This document shows, one piece after another, positions 16,614 to 24,336 of a DNA stretch of 64,000 nt; positions within the stretch are counted from its first letter, which is position 1, and the number at the start of each line of letters is the position of its first letter. The notes beneath the pieces were generated by a model. It searched no databases. It was not told the origin of the DNA and was given only the letters and a program-made list of their open reading frames with translations. The stretch spans positions 124,001 through 188,000 of the forward strand of contig NZ_LMOI01000023.1 in NCBI RefSeq assembly GCF_001423525.1. Reading direction: 5' to 3'. The translations under genes were made by a program, and so were the position numbers. This DNA is from Arthrobacter sp. Leaf137 (lineage in GTDB: Bacteria; Actinomycetota; Actinomycetes; Actinomycetales; Micrococcaceae).

Positions 16614-17294
16614 TTATTCCGCCGTCGCCTTCCGTAACGAACGGCTGCCTTCTTCACGGAGCCGGTCGATGGCGGCGGCGGGGTCGTCGGCGCCGTAGAC
16701 AGCGGAGCCGGCTACGAACACGTTGGCCCCCGCTTCCGCGGCGCGGGTGATGGTTTCCTCAGTGATGCCGCCGTCAACCTGGATGGCCACGCCGATGCCG
16801 GAACCGTCGATGGCGGTGCGGGCGCGGCGGATCTTGGGGAGGGTGACGTCGAGGAAGGCCTGGCCGCCGAAACCGGGTTCCACGGTCATGATGAGCAGCA
16901 TGTCCAGTTCGGACAGCATGTCCAGGTACGGCTCCACGGGTGTCGATGGCCGCAATGCCATTCCGGCTTTCGCACCCCTGCTGCGGAGTTCACGGGCCAG
17001 CTTGATGGGCGCGATGGAAGCCTCTGCATGGAACGTGACGGAGGCCAGGCCCGCGTCCGCGAAACCAGGCGCCCAGCGGTCGGCGTCGGCGATCATCAGG
17101 TGGGCGTCCAGGGGAACCGGGCTGACCGCCTGGATCCGCTGGACCACCGGCAGTCCGATGGTGAGGTTGGGGACGAAGTGGTTGTCCATGACGTCCACGT
17201 GCACGGCGTCGGCGTTGCTGATGCGCTTCAGCTCGGCCTCAAGGTTGACGAAGTCGGCCGAGAGGATGCTCGGGTTGATGCAGCATTGCGTCAC
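16614..17294 (-). CDS. rpe: ribulose-phosphate 3-epimerase
   Basis: Interconverts ribulose 5-phosphate and xylulose 5-phosphate in the pentose phosphate pathway; its substrate is also the RibB substrate. The 226-residue TIM barrel contains INPSILSADF, HVDVMDNHFVPN, LDAHLMI, MTVEPGFGGQ and IQVDGGI, with the metal-binding His and Asp residues in place. It starts with GTG at 17292-17294, 48 nt after rsmB. It is the last gene of the def-fmt-rsmB-rpe unit, just before the FMN riboswitch. Confidence 0.97.
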   Translation of the reverse strand: MTQCCINPSILSADFVNLEAELKRISNADAVHVDVMDNHFVPNLTIGLPVVQRIQAVSPVPLDAHLMIADADRWAPGFADAGLASVTFHAEASIAPIKLARELRSRGAKAGMALRPSTPVEPYLDMLSELDMLLIMTVEPGFGGQAFLDVTLPKIRRARTAIDGSGIGVAIQVDGGITEETITRAAEAGANVFVAGSAVYGADDPAAAIDRLREEGSRSLRKATAE

Positions 17295-17342
17295 GGGGAT
17301 GCCTTTCGAAGGGTGGCTGGGTGCGTGTGCCGAACGGTGGCG

Positions 17343-18926
17343 TCAGGCCTTTTTGCGGATGAGTGCCAGGAACATGGCGTCGGTGCTGTGGACATGGGGC
17401 CACAGTTGCGCGGTCAATTCATGCCCTGCACCCAGGTTTCCGGTGAGGCTGACGGCGTCGAGCGCGGCCCCGGCGTCAAGGAGTTCCAGGTCATCACGTT
17501 TCCGTAGGGCGTCCGCCACCACAGCGGTGGTTTCGGCGGGATGCGGCGAGCACGTCACGTAGGCGACGACTCCCCCGGGCCGGACAGCTGCCAGGGCTGA
17601 GGCCAGCAGTTCGCGCTGCAGCGGTCCCAGGTCCGCCAGGTCCTTGGGCGAGCGGCGCCAGCGGGATTCAGGCCGGCGGCGCAATGCCCCCAGACCGCTG
17701 CAGGGCACATCCACCAGGACGCGGTCGAAGGACCCGGGCTGCTCTGCGCCGACCTCGCGGCCGTCACCGGTGCGGACCTGCCAGGTGTCGTCCGGGACGG
17801 CCGATAATGCCTGTTTGACCAATTTGGCGCGGTGCGGCGCGGGCTCGTTGGCCAGCAACGTGGCGCCGCGTTCCCGGGCGAGGGCGCCGAGCAGGGCCGC
17901 TTTCCCACCCGGTCCGGCGCAGAGGTCGAGCCAGGCTTCAGGCGCTGCGGCATCGGATGCGGCAGGTCCCAGCTGCACCGCAGCCATCGCACGGGCCACC
18001 AGTTGCGAGCCGACGTCCTGTACCCGGGTGGTGCCCGCGCGTACGGAGGACAACCGGCCCAGGTCCCCACCGCTGGACAGGGCGGACCCTTCAACAAGTT
18101 CACCCGGGGTAGCGCCGTCTTCAAGCGCTTCGTCGAGGTTCCCCAGTCCGGGAAGGGCCACCAGGTTGACCACCGGGGCTGCGTTGTCCGCTTCGAGCAG
18201 GGCGTTGATTTCCCCGACGGGGCGGCCGTGGGCAACCAGAGCCTGGCGCATGGCCCGGACGATCCATTCGGGGTGGGAATGGCGGAGTGACGCGATGCGG
18301 GTCTCATCGGTTTCGTCCGCTACCAGCAGGTCCAGCCATTCATCGAGGCTGTGGGCGCTGACCTTGCGGAGGACCGCGTTAATCAGGGCGGAAGGTCCTG
18401 CACCGATGACGGCGCGGGCGAGACCAACTGTCTGGTCCAGTGCCGCATGGGCGGGCACGCGCATGGCAAGGAGCTGGTGGACACCGATGCGCAGCGCATC
18501 CAGGACTGCAGGGTCCAGCTGGTCCAGCGGCCGGTCGACGCATCGCGCCAGGACGGCGTCATAGGTTCCCTGTCCCCTCAGCGCGCCGTAGCTCAGCTCC
18601 GTGGCGAACCCGGCGTCGCGCTTGTCCAGCCGGTGCTGCCGGATCCGGGCCGGCAGGACGAGGTTGGCATAGGCATCCTCCTGCGCAACGGCGCGGAGTA
18701 CTTCGAATGCCACCAGCCGTGCAGGGTCCGCCCGGCGCGTGCGTTGGGCGGGCGCGTTCTCGGTGAAGTTCCGCTGCGGGCCACGGTTCCGCTCCCGGCC
18801 CTGGGCGTCGCGGCGGCTGTTGTCCCGCGGGCCGCCCTGGCCGCGGCCGCTTTGGCTTGCGCCACGCCCCCGGCCTGACGGGCGGCCCTGCTGTGCACCA
18901 CCGGAATTTGTACCGGACCCACTCAT
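17343..18926 (-). CDS. rsmB: 16S rRNA m5C methyltransferase, RsmB/Fmu family
   Basis: SAM-dependent methyltransferase for a cytosine in 16S rRNA. The 527-residue protein has a Gly/Arg/Gln-rich, probably disordered leader (about residues 1-65), a NusB-like RNA-binding domain (about 66-200) and a Rossmann methyltransferase domain with LCAGPGGKAALLG, VDVPCSGLG and VTCSPHPAE; the two cysteines are the pair used for catalysis and product release. The ATG at 18924-18926 overlaps the fmt stop as ATGA. The long RGG-like leader is unusual compared with E. coli RsmB. Confidence 0.94.
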   Translation of the reverse strand: MSGSGTNSGGAQQGRPSGRGRGASQSGRGQGGPRDNSRRDAQGRERNRGPQRNFTENAPAQRTRRADPARLVAFEVLRAVAQEDAYANLVLPARIRQHRLDKRDAGFATELSYGALRGQGTYDAVLARCVDRPLDQLDPAVLDALRIGVHQLLAMRVPAHAALDQTVGLARAVIGAGPSALINAVLRKVSAHSLDEWLDLLVADETDETRIASLRHSHPEWIVRAMRQALVAHGRPVGEINALLEADNAAPVVNLVALPGLGNLDEALEDGATPGELVEGSALSSGGDLGRLSSVRAGTTRVQDVGSQLVARAMAAVQLGPAASDAAAPEAWLDLCAGPGGKAALLGALARERGATLLANEPAPHRAKLVKQALSAVPDDTWQVRTGDGREVGAEQPGSFDRVLVDVPCSGLGALRRRPESRWRRSPKDLADLGPLQRELLASALAAVRPGGVVAYVTCSPHPAETTAVVADALRKRDDLELLDAGAALDAVSLTGNLGAGHELTAQLWPHVHSTDAMFLALIRKKA

Positions 18927-19843
18927 TCGAATACCACGCCTTCCAGCGAACCAATACCGCGGGCCCAATCGGGCGCGGCCATCATCTTTTTTCCGGCGGG
19001 CTGGATGCGCGTCAGCTCCACAGCGTGGGAACCGGTGCCCACCAGCACGCTCTTGCCGTGAACGGCCAGGGCACCCGGAGCGAGGTCCTCGACATCCGGA
19101 CGCAGCCGCACAGGATCGAGCTTTACACGCTGGCCGTCCAGGAGCGTCCAGGCTCCGGGCTCGGGGGTGGCGCCACGGGCCTGGCGGCCGATGGCCAGGG
19201 CGGGGTGGTGCCAGTTCAAGTGCCCGTCTTCCAGGGTTAGTTTTGGCGCCAGCGATACGTCTCCGGCCTGGGGCACCGCAGATGCCTTGCCCGTTTCGAT
19301 CGCGGACAAGGTCTGTGCCAGGAGGACGGCGCCGCTGTGCGAGAGCCGTTCCAGGAGCTGGCCGGCGGTGTCTTCCGGGCCAACGGACTCGGTGAGGGTG
19401 CCGAACACCGGTCCCGTGTCGAGTCCCTTCTCCAGCTGGAAGGTCACCGCGCCGGTGACGTCGTCGCCGGCCATCACCGACCGTTGCACGGGTGCGGCAC
19501 CGCGCCAAGCGGGCAGCAGCGAAAAATGCAGGTTGATCCAGCCGTGGCGTGGAATGGCCAGGGCGGCGGGGGGAACCAGCCCGCCGTAGGCAACGATGGC
19601 TGCGACATCGGGGGCAGCGGCCGAGATCTGTTCGACGGCGGCGTCGTCAACCTTGGCAGCGTAGATGATGTCCAGCCCGAGTTCAGCGGCCCGCGCAGCG
19701 ACCGGGGAGGGCGTGAGGACGCGTTTGCGCCCGATCGGAGCGTCCGGACGGGTCAGGACGGCAACCACGTCGAATCCGGCCTCGACGAGGGCATCCAGCG
19801 AGGGAACCGCGACGGCGGGTGTCCCCGCGAAAAGGACCCTCAC
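18923..19843 (-). CDS. fmt: methionyl-tRNA formyltransferase
   Basis: Formylates initiator Met-tRNA using 10-formyl-tetrahydrofolate. The 306-residue protein has the N-terminal FAGTPAVAVPSL, the catalytic INLHFSLLPAWRGAAPVQ (Asn, His) and EKGLDTGPV (Asp), and the C-terminal OB-like tRNA domain from about residue 205. GTG at 19841-19843 overlaps the def stop in GTGA, so Fmt, which adds the formyl group, and Def, which removes it, are co-translated. Confidence 0.96.
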   Translation of the reverse strand: MRVLFAGTPAVAVPSLDALVEAGFDVVAVLTRPDAPIGRKRVLTPSPVAARAAELGLDIIYAAKVDDAAVEQISAAAPDVAAIVAYGGLVPPAALAIPRHGWINLHFSLLPAWRGAAPVQRSVMAGDDVTGAVTFQLEKGLDTGPVFGTLTESVGPEDTAGQLLERLSHSGAVLLAQTLSAIETGKASAVPQAGDVSLAPKLTLEDGHLNWHHPALAIGRQARGATPEPGAWTLLDGQRVKLDPVRLRPDVEDLAPGALAVHGKSVLVGTGSHAVELTRIQPAGKKMMAAPDWARGIGSLEGVVFE

Positions 19844-20442
19844 CCGGCGTTACCAAAACTGGAGCCGGCCGTACCGGACCCGCCGAAGCTCGCTCCGCCG
19901 AAGCTGGATCCCACTGTCTTGGCGCGCTTGGCCGTGGTGCGCTCCGTGACGGAGTCGTAATTGGCGTTGCGGATGGAGCGCAGGGCGGCCTTCCGGTCCT
20001 CGCCCTCCAGCCGGTCTGTGTAGAGGACCCCGTCCAAGTGGTCGTTCTCGTGCTGGAAGCAGCGGGCCAGCATGCCCTCGGCGTCGATGGAGACGGGGTT
20101 GCCGTGCATGTCCACGCCGGTAACGCGGGTGGCGCGGAAGCGGCGGACGGGGAAGCCCAGGCCCGGTATGGACAGGCAGCCCTCCACATGGTCCGGCTGG
20201 TAGTCGTCACTGTTTTCCAGCACGGGGTTGATGATGTGCCCTTCAACGCCGTCAATCCGGTAGGTGAAGACACGCTTGCTGACACCGATCTGGGGCGCGG
20301 CGAGGCCGGCGCCATCCACGTCTTCCATGGTTTCGGTCATGTCGGCGACCAGCTTGGCAAGTTCAGGCCCGAATTCCGTCACAGGATCGGCCACAGTGCG
20401 GAGCACGGGATCGCCGATGATGCGGATATTCAGAATAGCCAT
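19840..20442 (-). CDS. def: peptide deformylase
   Basis: Removes the formyl group from nascent proteins. The three family motifs are present: GAGLAAPQIG, EGCLSIPG (metal Cys) and QHENDHLDG (two metal His and the catalytic Glu). The 200-residue length includes a C-terminal extension of about 40 residues after the core, ending in a low-complexity GSSFGGASFGGSG-type repeat. The start at 20440-20442 has GAGGAAAA upstream. It heads the def-fmt-rsmB-rpe unit. Confidence 0.96.
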   Translation of the reverse strand: MAILNIRIIGDPVLRTVADPVTEFGPELAKLVADMTETMEDVDGAGLAAPQIGVSKRVFTYRIDGVEGHIINPVLENSDDYQPDHVEGCLSIPGLGFPVRRFRATRVTGVDMHGNPVSIDAEGMLARCFQHENDHLDGVLYTDRLEGEDRKAALRSIRNANYDSVTERTTAKRAKTVGSSFGGASFGGSGTAGSSFGNAG

Positions 20443-20483
20443 GCGCGGATTTTCCTCACGGTTGGCGGCAATGGGACCAATCC

Positions 20484-20489
20484 AGTTTA
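20484..20489 (-). promoter_or_regulatory. -10 element for def-fmt-rsmB-rpe
   Basis: TAAACT on the minus strand about 42 nt before the def start, just after the stop codon of the upstream nuclease-like gene. Good match to the actinobacterial TANNNT -10. No clear -35 is seen. Confidence 0.4.
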
Positions 20490-20493
20490 GGCG

Positions 20494-21354
20494 CTAGGCG
20501 GTGCGGGCCTGGGCCAACGGCGGCGGGGCAATAGGGAGCAGGGCCGTGCCGGCACTGATGGTGTCGGCCGAGAGCTCCCACACGCGCCGGAGTGCGCAGA
20601 ACTTCCACCAGTGGTGCTTGAGGACCTCGGGGTTGGCCCGCACCGGGCGGACCTCCGTTTCCCCAATGGCTACCGCCAGCAGGACCGGGTCTTCCCCGTA
20701 CTTCCACGGTTCCCAGGTACCTGCCACCGGGTCCACCAGGCTCTCCTCGGCTTTCATGCCGGCCACCAGCTGCATCACCACTTTGTCGTCGAGGGACTTG
20801 ACCTGGCCGTCCCGGGTGGTGCCTTTGGTTTTGTAGTCGATGAGGCAGATGCGGCCATTGATCCGCGCCACCAGGTCCAGGGTGCCGGCGTACCCCACCG
20901 CTTTGTTCCAGACGGTGATTTCCGGAGCAAGGGGCTCCACGCGGAAAAGCTCCCACCATTCATCGAACCGCACGGCGAAGGCTTCCTCCCCGTTGGCAGC
21001 CAGCGCTTCCCGCGCTTCCTTCATGGCATGGGGGCGTCCCAGTGCGCGCAGGGCGACCTGCTCGCAGTACGTGTGGACACGGTCCCCACGGCGCGCGGCA
21101 TCGTCCCGATAAGTCTCAGCGGCCCTGGCCGCCCGGTTGATGGCCTGCTTGATCTTCGCCGGGCTGCCCAGGCAATCGGACAGCAGCGGGTCCTTGGCCA
21201 GGCTGCTTGCCCCCATGTAGCCAAACCACCCGTCCAGGCCGTGCGGCTGCTGGCTGATGACTGTGGTGATGGACGGCACGGAGAACTGTTCCGAGGTGGA
21301 CCGGGCGTACATCCGGCCGTATTCGGTGGCATGGGCGAGGAGCGGATCAGTCAT
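20494..21354 (-). CDS. PD-(D/E)XK (RecB/Cas4-like) nuclease-family protein
   Basis: A 286-residue protein of unassigned role. The core GTLDLVARINGRICLIDYKTKG has the G-x-x-D and D-Y-K-T pattern of the RecB-type PD-(D/E)XK nuclease fold (Asp, Asp and Lys of the active site), and HTYCEQVALRALG upstream may supply the early helix with a metal-binding residue. No helicase domain is attached. I place the start at ATG 21352-21354 (MTDPLLAHATEY); the longer frame to 21384 has no better signal. Expected activity is DNA binding or cleavage; similar genes occur as stand-alone housekeeping neighbours of def in Arthrobacter. Confidence 0.7.
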   Translation of the reverse strand: MTDPLLAHATEYGRMYARSTSEQFSVPSITTVISQQPHGLDGWFGYMGASSLAKDPLLSDCLGSPAKIKQAINRAARAAETYRDDAARRGDRVHTYCEQVALRALGRPHAMKEAREALAANGEEAFAVRFDEWWELFRVEPLAPEITVWNKAVGYAGTLDLVARINGRICLIDYKTKGTTRDGQVKSLDDKVVMQLVAGMKAEESLVDPVAGTWEPWKYGEDPVLLAVAIGETEVRPVRANPEVLKHHWWKFCALRRVWELSADTISAGTALLPIAPPPLAQARTA

Positions 21355-21410
21355 GGAAAAGACTCTTTCACAGGGGGCCGACAAAATCTCCGGGAGCCAG
21401 GCCCGGGCAT

Positions 21411-21453
21411 AAAAAAGGTCCGCCTCCGCTGCTGATGAGCGGAAACGGACCTT
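21411..21453 (-). terminator. intrinsic terminator of tRNA-Val(CAC)
   Basis: On the minus strand AAGGTCCG and CGGACCTT form the base of a 15- to 16-bp stem continued by CCGCT/AGCGG, with a CATCAGC-type loop and a run of six T directly after it. It lies 6 nt after the tRNA 3' end. Textbook Rho-independent terminator, one of only two in the window with a real U-tract. Confidence 0.92.
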
Positions 21454-21459
21454 CTGCGG

Positions 21460-21531
21460 TGGGCGATACTGGGTTCGAACCAGTGACCTCTTCGGTGTGA
21501 ACGAAGCGCGCTACCACTGCGCCAATCGCCC
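21460..21531 (-). tRNA. tRNA-Val(CAC)
   Basis: A 72-nt cloverleaf: acceptor GGGCGAT pairs with ATCGCCC, discriminator A, anticodon loop TTCACAC giving CAC, T-arm with GTTCGAA. CCA is not encoded. It differs from the tRNA-Val(GAC) copies on the other strand at the anticodon arm and only a few other bases, so the two isoacceptors are close paralogues. Confidence 0.96.
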
Positions 21532-21683
21532 CGATGCATTTGAATGCTAGCCCACCCGGCGGCCATTTCAAAAATCGGCCTCCGGATGCCGAATGCAGCC
21601 CCGCGGAATGCCCCATTCCCGCGGCCCGCCCCTTGGAAACACACTCCAGTTTTGTGCACCCCGCGGCAGCAGGGACGGCAGGG

Positions 21684-21715
21684 GATGCACAAATTACATG
21701 CATGTAAGCTGCATC
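21684..21715. promoter_or_regulatory. nested palindrome, operator-like
   Basis: TTACATGCATGTAA (21694-21707) is a perfect 14-bp palindrome, and GATGCA/TGCATC form a second, outer inverted pair. It lies about 70 nt upstream of the -35 of the tRNA cluster promoter and 150 nt upstream of the divergent tRNA-Val. A dimeric DNA-binding protein could recognise it; which one is unknown. Confidence 0.5.
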
Positions 21716-21771
21716 TTTCCGCGCCATTGCTGGGATGCAGGGGCATGTGTAAAGCGGCCGGAACAGCCGAT

Positions 21772-21800
21772 TTGGACTTTCCCGGAACCTCCTATATTGT
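21772..21800 (+). promoter_or_regulatory. promoter of the tRNA cluster
   Basis: TTGGAC followed after 17 nt by TATTGT (or after 15 nt by TATATT), 56 nt before the first tRNA-Gly. The sequence here is clearly AT-rich against the background. No other promoter-like signal is seen before the cluster. Confidence 0.45.
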
Positions 21801-21856
21801 TTTTACTCGTTGGAAGCGAGGAAATGCCCAAACGGCAAGGAATCAAACCCCAAACT

Positions 21857-21929
<73 letters not shown>

Positions 21930-21974
21930 CGCAGGACACTGTCACGGCAACGGTTGCTAAACCGGGGCTTACAC

Positions 21975-22045
21975 GGTGGGTTGGCCGAGAGGCGAGGCAG
22001 CGGCCTGCAAAGCCGTATACACGGGTTCGAATCCCGTACCCACCT
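21975..22045 (+). tRNA. tRNA-Cys(GCA)
   Basis: A 71-nt cloverleaf: acceptor GGTGGGT pairs with ACCCACC, anticodon loop CTGCAAA giving GCA, T-loop GTTCGAA, and the U discriminator that is the main identity element for cysteine. It lies between the first Gly and Val genes of the cluster and occurs once in this window. Confidence 0.97.
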
Positions 22046-22087
22046 CGGTGAAAACCATGGTTTTTCGGATCCCTTCCGAATCAGCAT

Positions 22088-22159
22088 GGGCGATTGGCGC
22101 AGCGGTAGCGCGCTTCCCTGACACGGAAGAGGTCACTGGTTCGATCCCAGTATCGCCCA
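22088..22159 (+). tRNA. tRNA-Val(GAC), copy 1
   Basis: A 72-nt cloverleaf: acceptor GGGCGAT/ATCGCCC, anticodon loop CTGACAC giving GAC in a CTTCC/GGAAG stem, T-loop GTTCGAT, discriminator A. Identical to copy 2 at 22321-22392. Confidence 0.97.
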
Positions 22160-22210
22160 CTCGGCAAGGTAACTTGCCAACAGCAGTCCGGCCCCGGCCG
22201 GAACGCAATT

Positions 22211-22283
<73 letters not shown>

Positions 22284-22320
22284 CTCTTTTTTGAAACCCA
22301 TTGGCCGGTCCTCCGGTTCC

Positions 22321-22392
22321 GGGCGATTGGCGCAGCGGTAGCGCGCTTCCCTGACACGGAAGAGGTCACTGGTTCGATCCCAGTATCGCCCA
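22321..22392 (+). tRNA. tRNA-Val(GAC), copy 2
   Basis: Identical to the tRNA-Val at 22088-22159 and last gene of the cluster. A terminator with a T-run follows within 6 nt. Confidence 0.97.
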
Positions 22393-22397
22393 CCCTC

Positions 22398-22425
22398 AAA
22401 GCAGCTCGTAAAGAGCTGCTTTTTT
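22398..22425 (+). terminator. intrinsic terminator of the tRNA cluster
   Basis: AAAGCAGCTC and GAGCTGCTTT make a 10-bp stem around GTAAA, followed by a run of T that the stem partly includes. Clear Rho-independent terminator right after the last tRNA. Confidence 0.92.
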
Positions 22426-22480
22426 GTTGCCTTTTTAGGCCCCATCCGCTGCGGGCGAACGCCGAATCTTCCCAATGTCC

Positions 22481-22509
22481 TTGGAACTGCCCTCCCGCAG
22501 GTCTAGGAT
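22481..22509 (+). promoter_or_regulatory. promoter of the MT0933-like gene
   Basis: TTGGAA, 17 nt, TAGGAT: a good sigma-70-type promoter 47 nt before the GTG start. It is the only strong match between the tRNA terminator and the gene. Confidence 0.6.
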
Positions 22510-22556
22510 CGATTGCGCAAGGAGCGACCTGGCTCCGCGACCGAAGGGAGGTGCTC

Positions 22557-22820
22557 GTGGGACTGATTGACGATCTAAAGGGCAAGGCACAGGGTCTTAT
22601 CCGCGGAAACGAGCAGACCATCAAGGACGGCATCACCAAAGCCGGCGATTTCGTCGACCAGAAGACCGGTGGCAAGTACACCGGCCACGTCGACAAGATC
22701 CAGGATGGCGCTTCCAAGCTCGTGGACAAGAATGGGACCCCTGGCGAGGCACCTGCCGCAGAGCAGGTCCCCCCGGTCAATCCCGTCAACCCGGCACCGC
22801 CGGCTGACCGGACTCCGTAA
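22557..22820 (+). CDS. MT0933-like (Rv0909-type) small antitoxin-family protein
   Basis: An 87-residue protein whose first 55 residues (MGLIDDLKGKAQ, KAGDFVDQKTGGKYTGHVDKIQ) match the actinobacterial MT0933-like family, in which M. tuberculosis Rv0909 was reported as an antitoxin. It is a charged helical domain followed by a Pro/Ala-rich tail. GTG at 22557 is chosen because GGGAGG ends 6 nt upstream. No partner toxin gene is next to it, so a toxin-antitoxin role is doubtful here; a stress-related CsbD-like role is an alternative. A terminator follows. Confidence 0.8.
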   Translation: MGLIDDLKGKAQGLIRGNEQTIKDGITKAGDFVDQKTGGKYTGHVDKIQDGASKLVDKNGTPGEAPAAEQVPPVNPVNPAPPADRTP

Positions 22821-22857
22821 GGATCTCGGCCGGGGCATTGCCCCAGCACGTCAACGG

Positions 22858-22901
22858 GGCGCGGGTCCCGCCGGGAGGCGGCGCCCGCGCCTTTGGCGTT
22901 T
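22858..22901 (+). terminator. terminator after the MT0933-like gene
   Basis: GGCGCGGG (22858-22865) pairs with CCCGCGCC (22884-22891), with an inner CCGCC/GGCGG helix and a GGGA loop, followed by TTTGGCGTTT. The stem is very stable; the U-tract is interrupted. Confidence 0.6.
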
Positions 22902-23016
22902 AAATGCCCCGTGGCTGCCGGCCGCCGTGCTCTCACCGGCGATGGCCTGACCGGCTGACAGGTCGCCCAGTGGCGGCAGCACAGTCCGCAATTGCCACCC
23001 GAACCGCAACCACGGA

Positions 23017-23022
23017 TAACCT
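23017..23022 (+). promoter_or_regulatory. -10 element of the benE-like gene (leaderless)
   Basis: TAACCT exactly 6 nt before the ATG at 23029, with TTGCCA 19 nt upstream as a possible -35 and no ribosome-binding site. Leaderless expression is likely. Confidence 0.55.
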
Positions 23023-23028
23023 GCCGGT

Positions 23029-24285
23029 ATGGCGAAGTCTTCCGCACCCATCCGCCCCGGCCGGACGGCCAGGCCCTCCACCTTCGATTCCCGGCCCGTG
23101 GTTGCCGGTATTGTCACGGCCCTGGTGGGCTTTACGTCGTCCTTCGCGGTCGTCCTCGCCGGGCTCAAGGCCGTGGGGGCCAACCCGGCCCAGGCTGCCT
23201 CCGGACTGCTGGCTCTGACCCTGGCCGTCGGCGTCGGCGTCCTGCTGCTTGCATGGCGGTCCAAAGTTCCGGTCACGCTTGCCTGGTCCACACCGGGCGC
23301 AGCGCTGCTGGCCACGTCCGGCACGCCCGACGGCGGCTGGCCGGCCGCCGTCGGAGCCTTCCTTGCCGCCGGCGTGCTGATAGCCCTGACCGGGCTGGTC
23401 CCTGCCCTCGGCCGGCTGATGGCGCGGATCCCCGCATCGCTCGCCCAGGCAATGCTGGCCGGCGTCCTGCTGCAGTTATGCCTTGCGCCGTTCACTGCAC
23501 TGAGCACTGTTCCGCTCTTTGTGGCCCCGGTCATTGCCTGCTGGCTGCTCATGATGAAGTTCGCCCCGCGTTGGGCTGTGCCTGCGGCACTTGTGGTGGC
23601 GCTGGGAGTAATCACCTTCTCCCTGGCTGGCACCGGCAGTGCGTTCGGAACGGGCGGGGTGCTGCCGGAACTCGTGTGGACCACGCCGTCCTTCAGCCTG
23701 CAGGCCATGGCGGGCATTGCCCTGCCGTTGTTTGTGGTCACCATGGCCTCCCAGAACGTTCCGGGTGTGGCGGTGTTGCGGTCGTTCGGATTTGCGACAC
23801 CATGGCGGGCATCGATGCTGGTGACCGGTGCCGGCACCGTCCTGGGCGCGCCGTTCGGCGGCCATGCCATCAACCTTGCCGCACTGAGCGCGGCACTTGC
23901 TGCCGGCCAGGAGGCCGGCAGCAACCGGAACAGGCGCTGGGTTGCAGGATTTACCTCCGGGCTGGCCTACCTGGTCCTGGCCGCATTCTCGGCAGCGCTG
24001 GTCACCCTGGTCAGCGCGGCACCGGCGGGCATGCTGGAAGCGGTGGCAGGGCTGGCGCTCCTGGGCACGCTGGCGGCGTCGGTCTCTTCGGCCCTGGCTG
24101 ATGCCGAGGACCGCATTGCCCCGGCCGTCACGTTCCTGATGGCCGCTTCAGGGCTCGCGTTCGGCGGGATCGGATCGGCTTTTTGGGCGCTCCTTGCCGG
24201 CCTGCTGGTAAGGACGCTGCTGGTCCCCCGCCGGGAGCGGGAACTGCTGGAGGAAGGGCACGCAGGCTCTAAGGACAGCGCCTAG
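23029..24285 (+). CDS. benE: BenE-type benzoate/H+ symporter family protein
   Basis: A 418-residue membrane protein with about twelve helices. It matches the BenE family by length and by motifs such as LVGFTSSFAVVLAGL in helix 1, VTLAWSTPGAALLA, TMASQNVPG and GAPFGGHAINLAAL. Family members import benzoate with protons, but no aromatic catabolic gene lies nearby, so the substrate is not proven. Both neighbours are transcribed separately: a terminator precedes it and zapE converges on it with a 51-nt gap. The final 15 residues are charged. Confidence 0.85.
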   Translation: MAKSSAPIRPGRTARPSTFDSRPVVAGIVTALVGFTSSFAVVLAGLKAVGANPAQAASGLLALTLAVGVGVLLLAWRSKVPVTLAWSTPGAALLATSGTPDGGWPAAVGAFLAAGVLIALTGLVPALGRLMARIPASLAQAMLAGVLLQLCLAPFTALSTVPLFVAPVIACWLLMMKFAPRWAVPAALVVALGVITFSLAGTGSAFGTGGVLPELVWTTPSFSLQAMAGIALPLFVVTMASQNVPGVAVLRSFGFATPWRASMLVTGAGTVLGAPFGGHAINLAALSAALAAGQEAGSNRNRRWVAGFTSGLAYLVLAAFSAALVTLVSAAPAGMLEAVAGLALLGTLAASVSSALADAEDRIAPAVTFLMAASGLAFGGIGSAFWALLAGLLVRTLLVPRRERELLEEGHAGSKDSA

Positions 24286-24336
24286 GAACTGCCGGTGAGG
24301 GGCACTGCGCGGGCCGTCGCCGCCCCGCCGAACTGA

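Larger units (their letters stand above)
21532..21856. other. gene-free divergent region between the tRNA genes
   Basis: This 325-nt stretch separates the minus-strand tRNA-Val from the plus-strand tRNA cluster. No coding frame with start signals is credible. It holds the palindrome at 21684-21715, a promoter at 21772-21800 and, near 21533-21610, several copies of short ATGC-containing words (GATGCA, GAATGC). It is noticeably less GC-rich than the genes around it. Confidence 0.7.

Noticed and set aside
20494..21354. Cas4 of a CRISPR system
   Set aside because: The PD-(D/E)XK core is there but the four Cys of Cas4 and any cas neighbours are missing.
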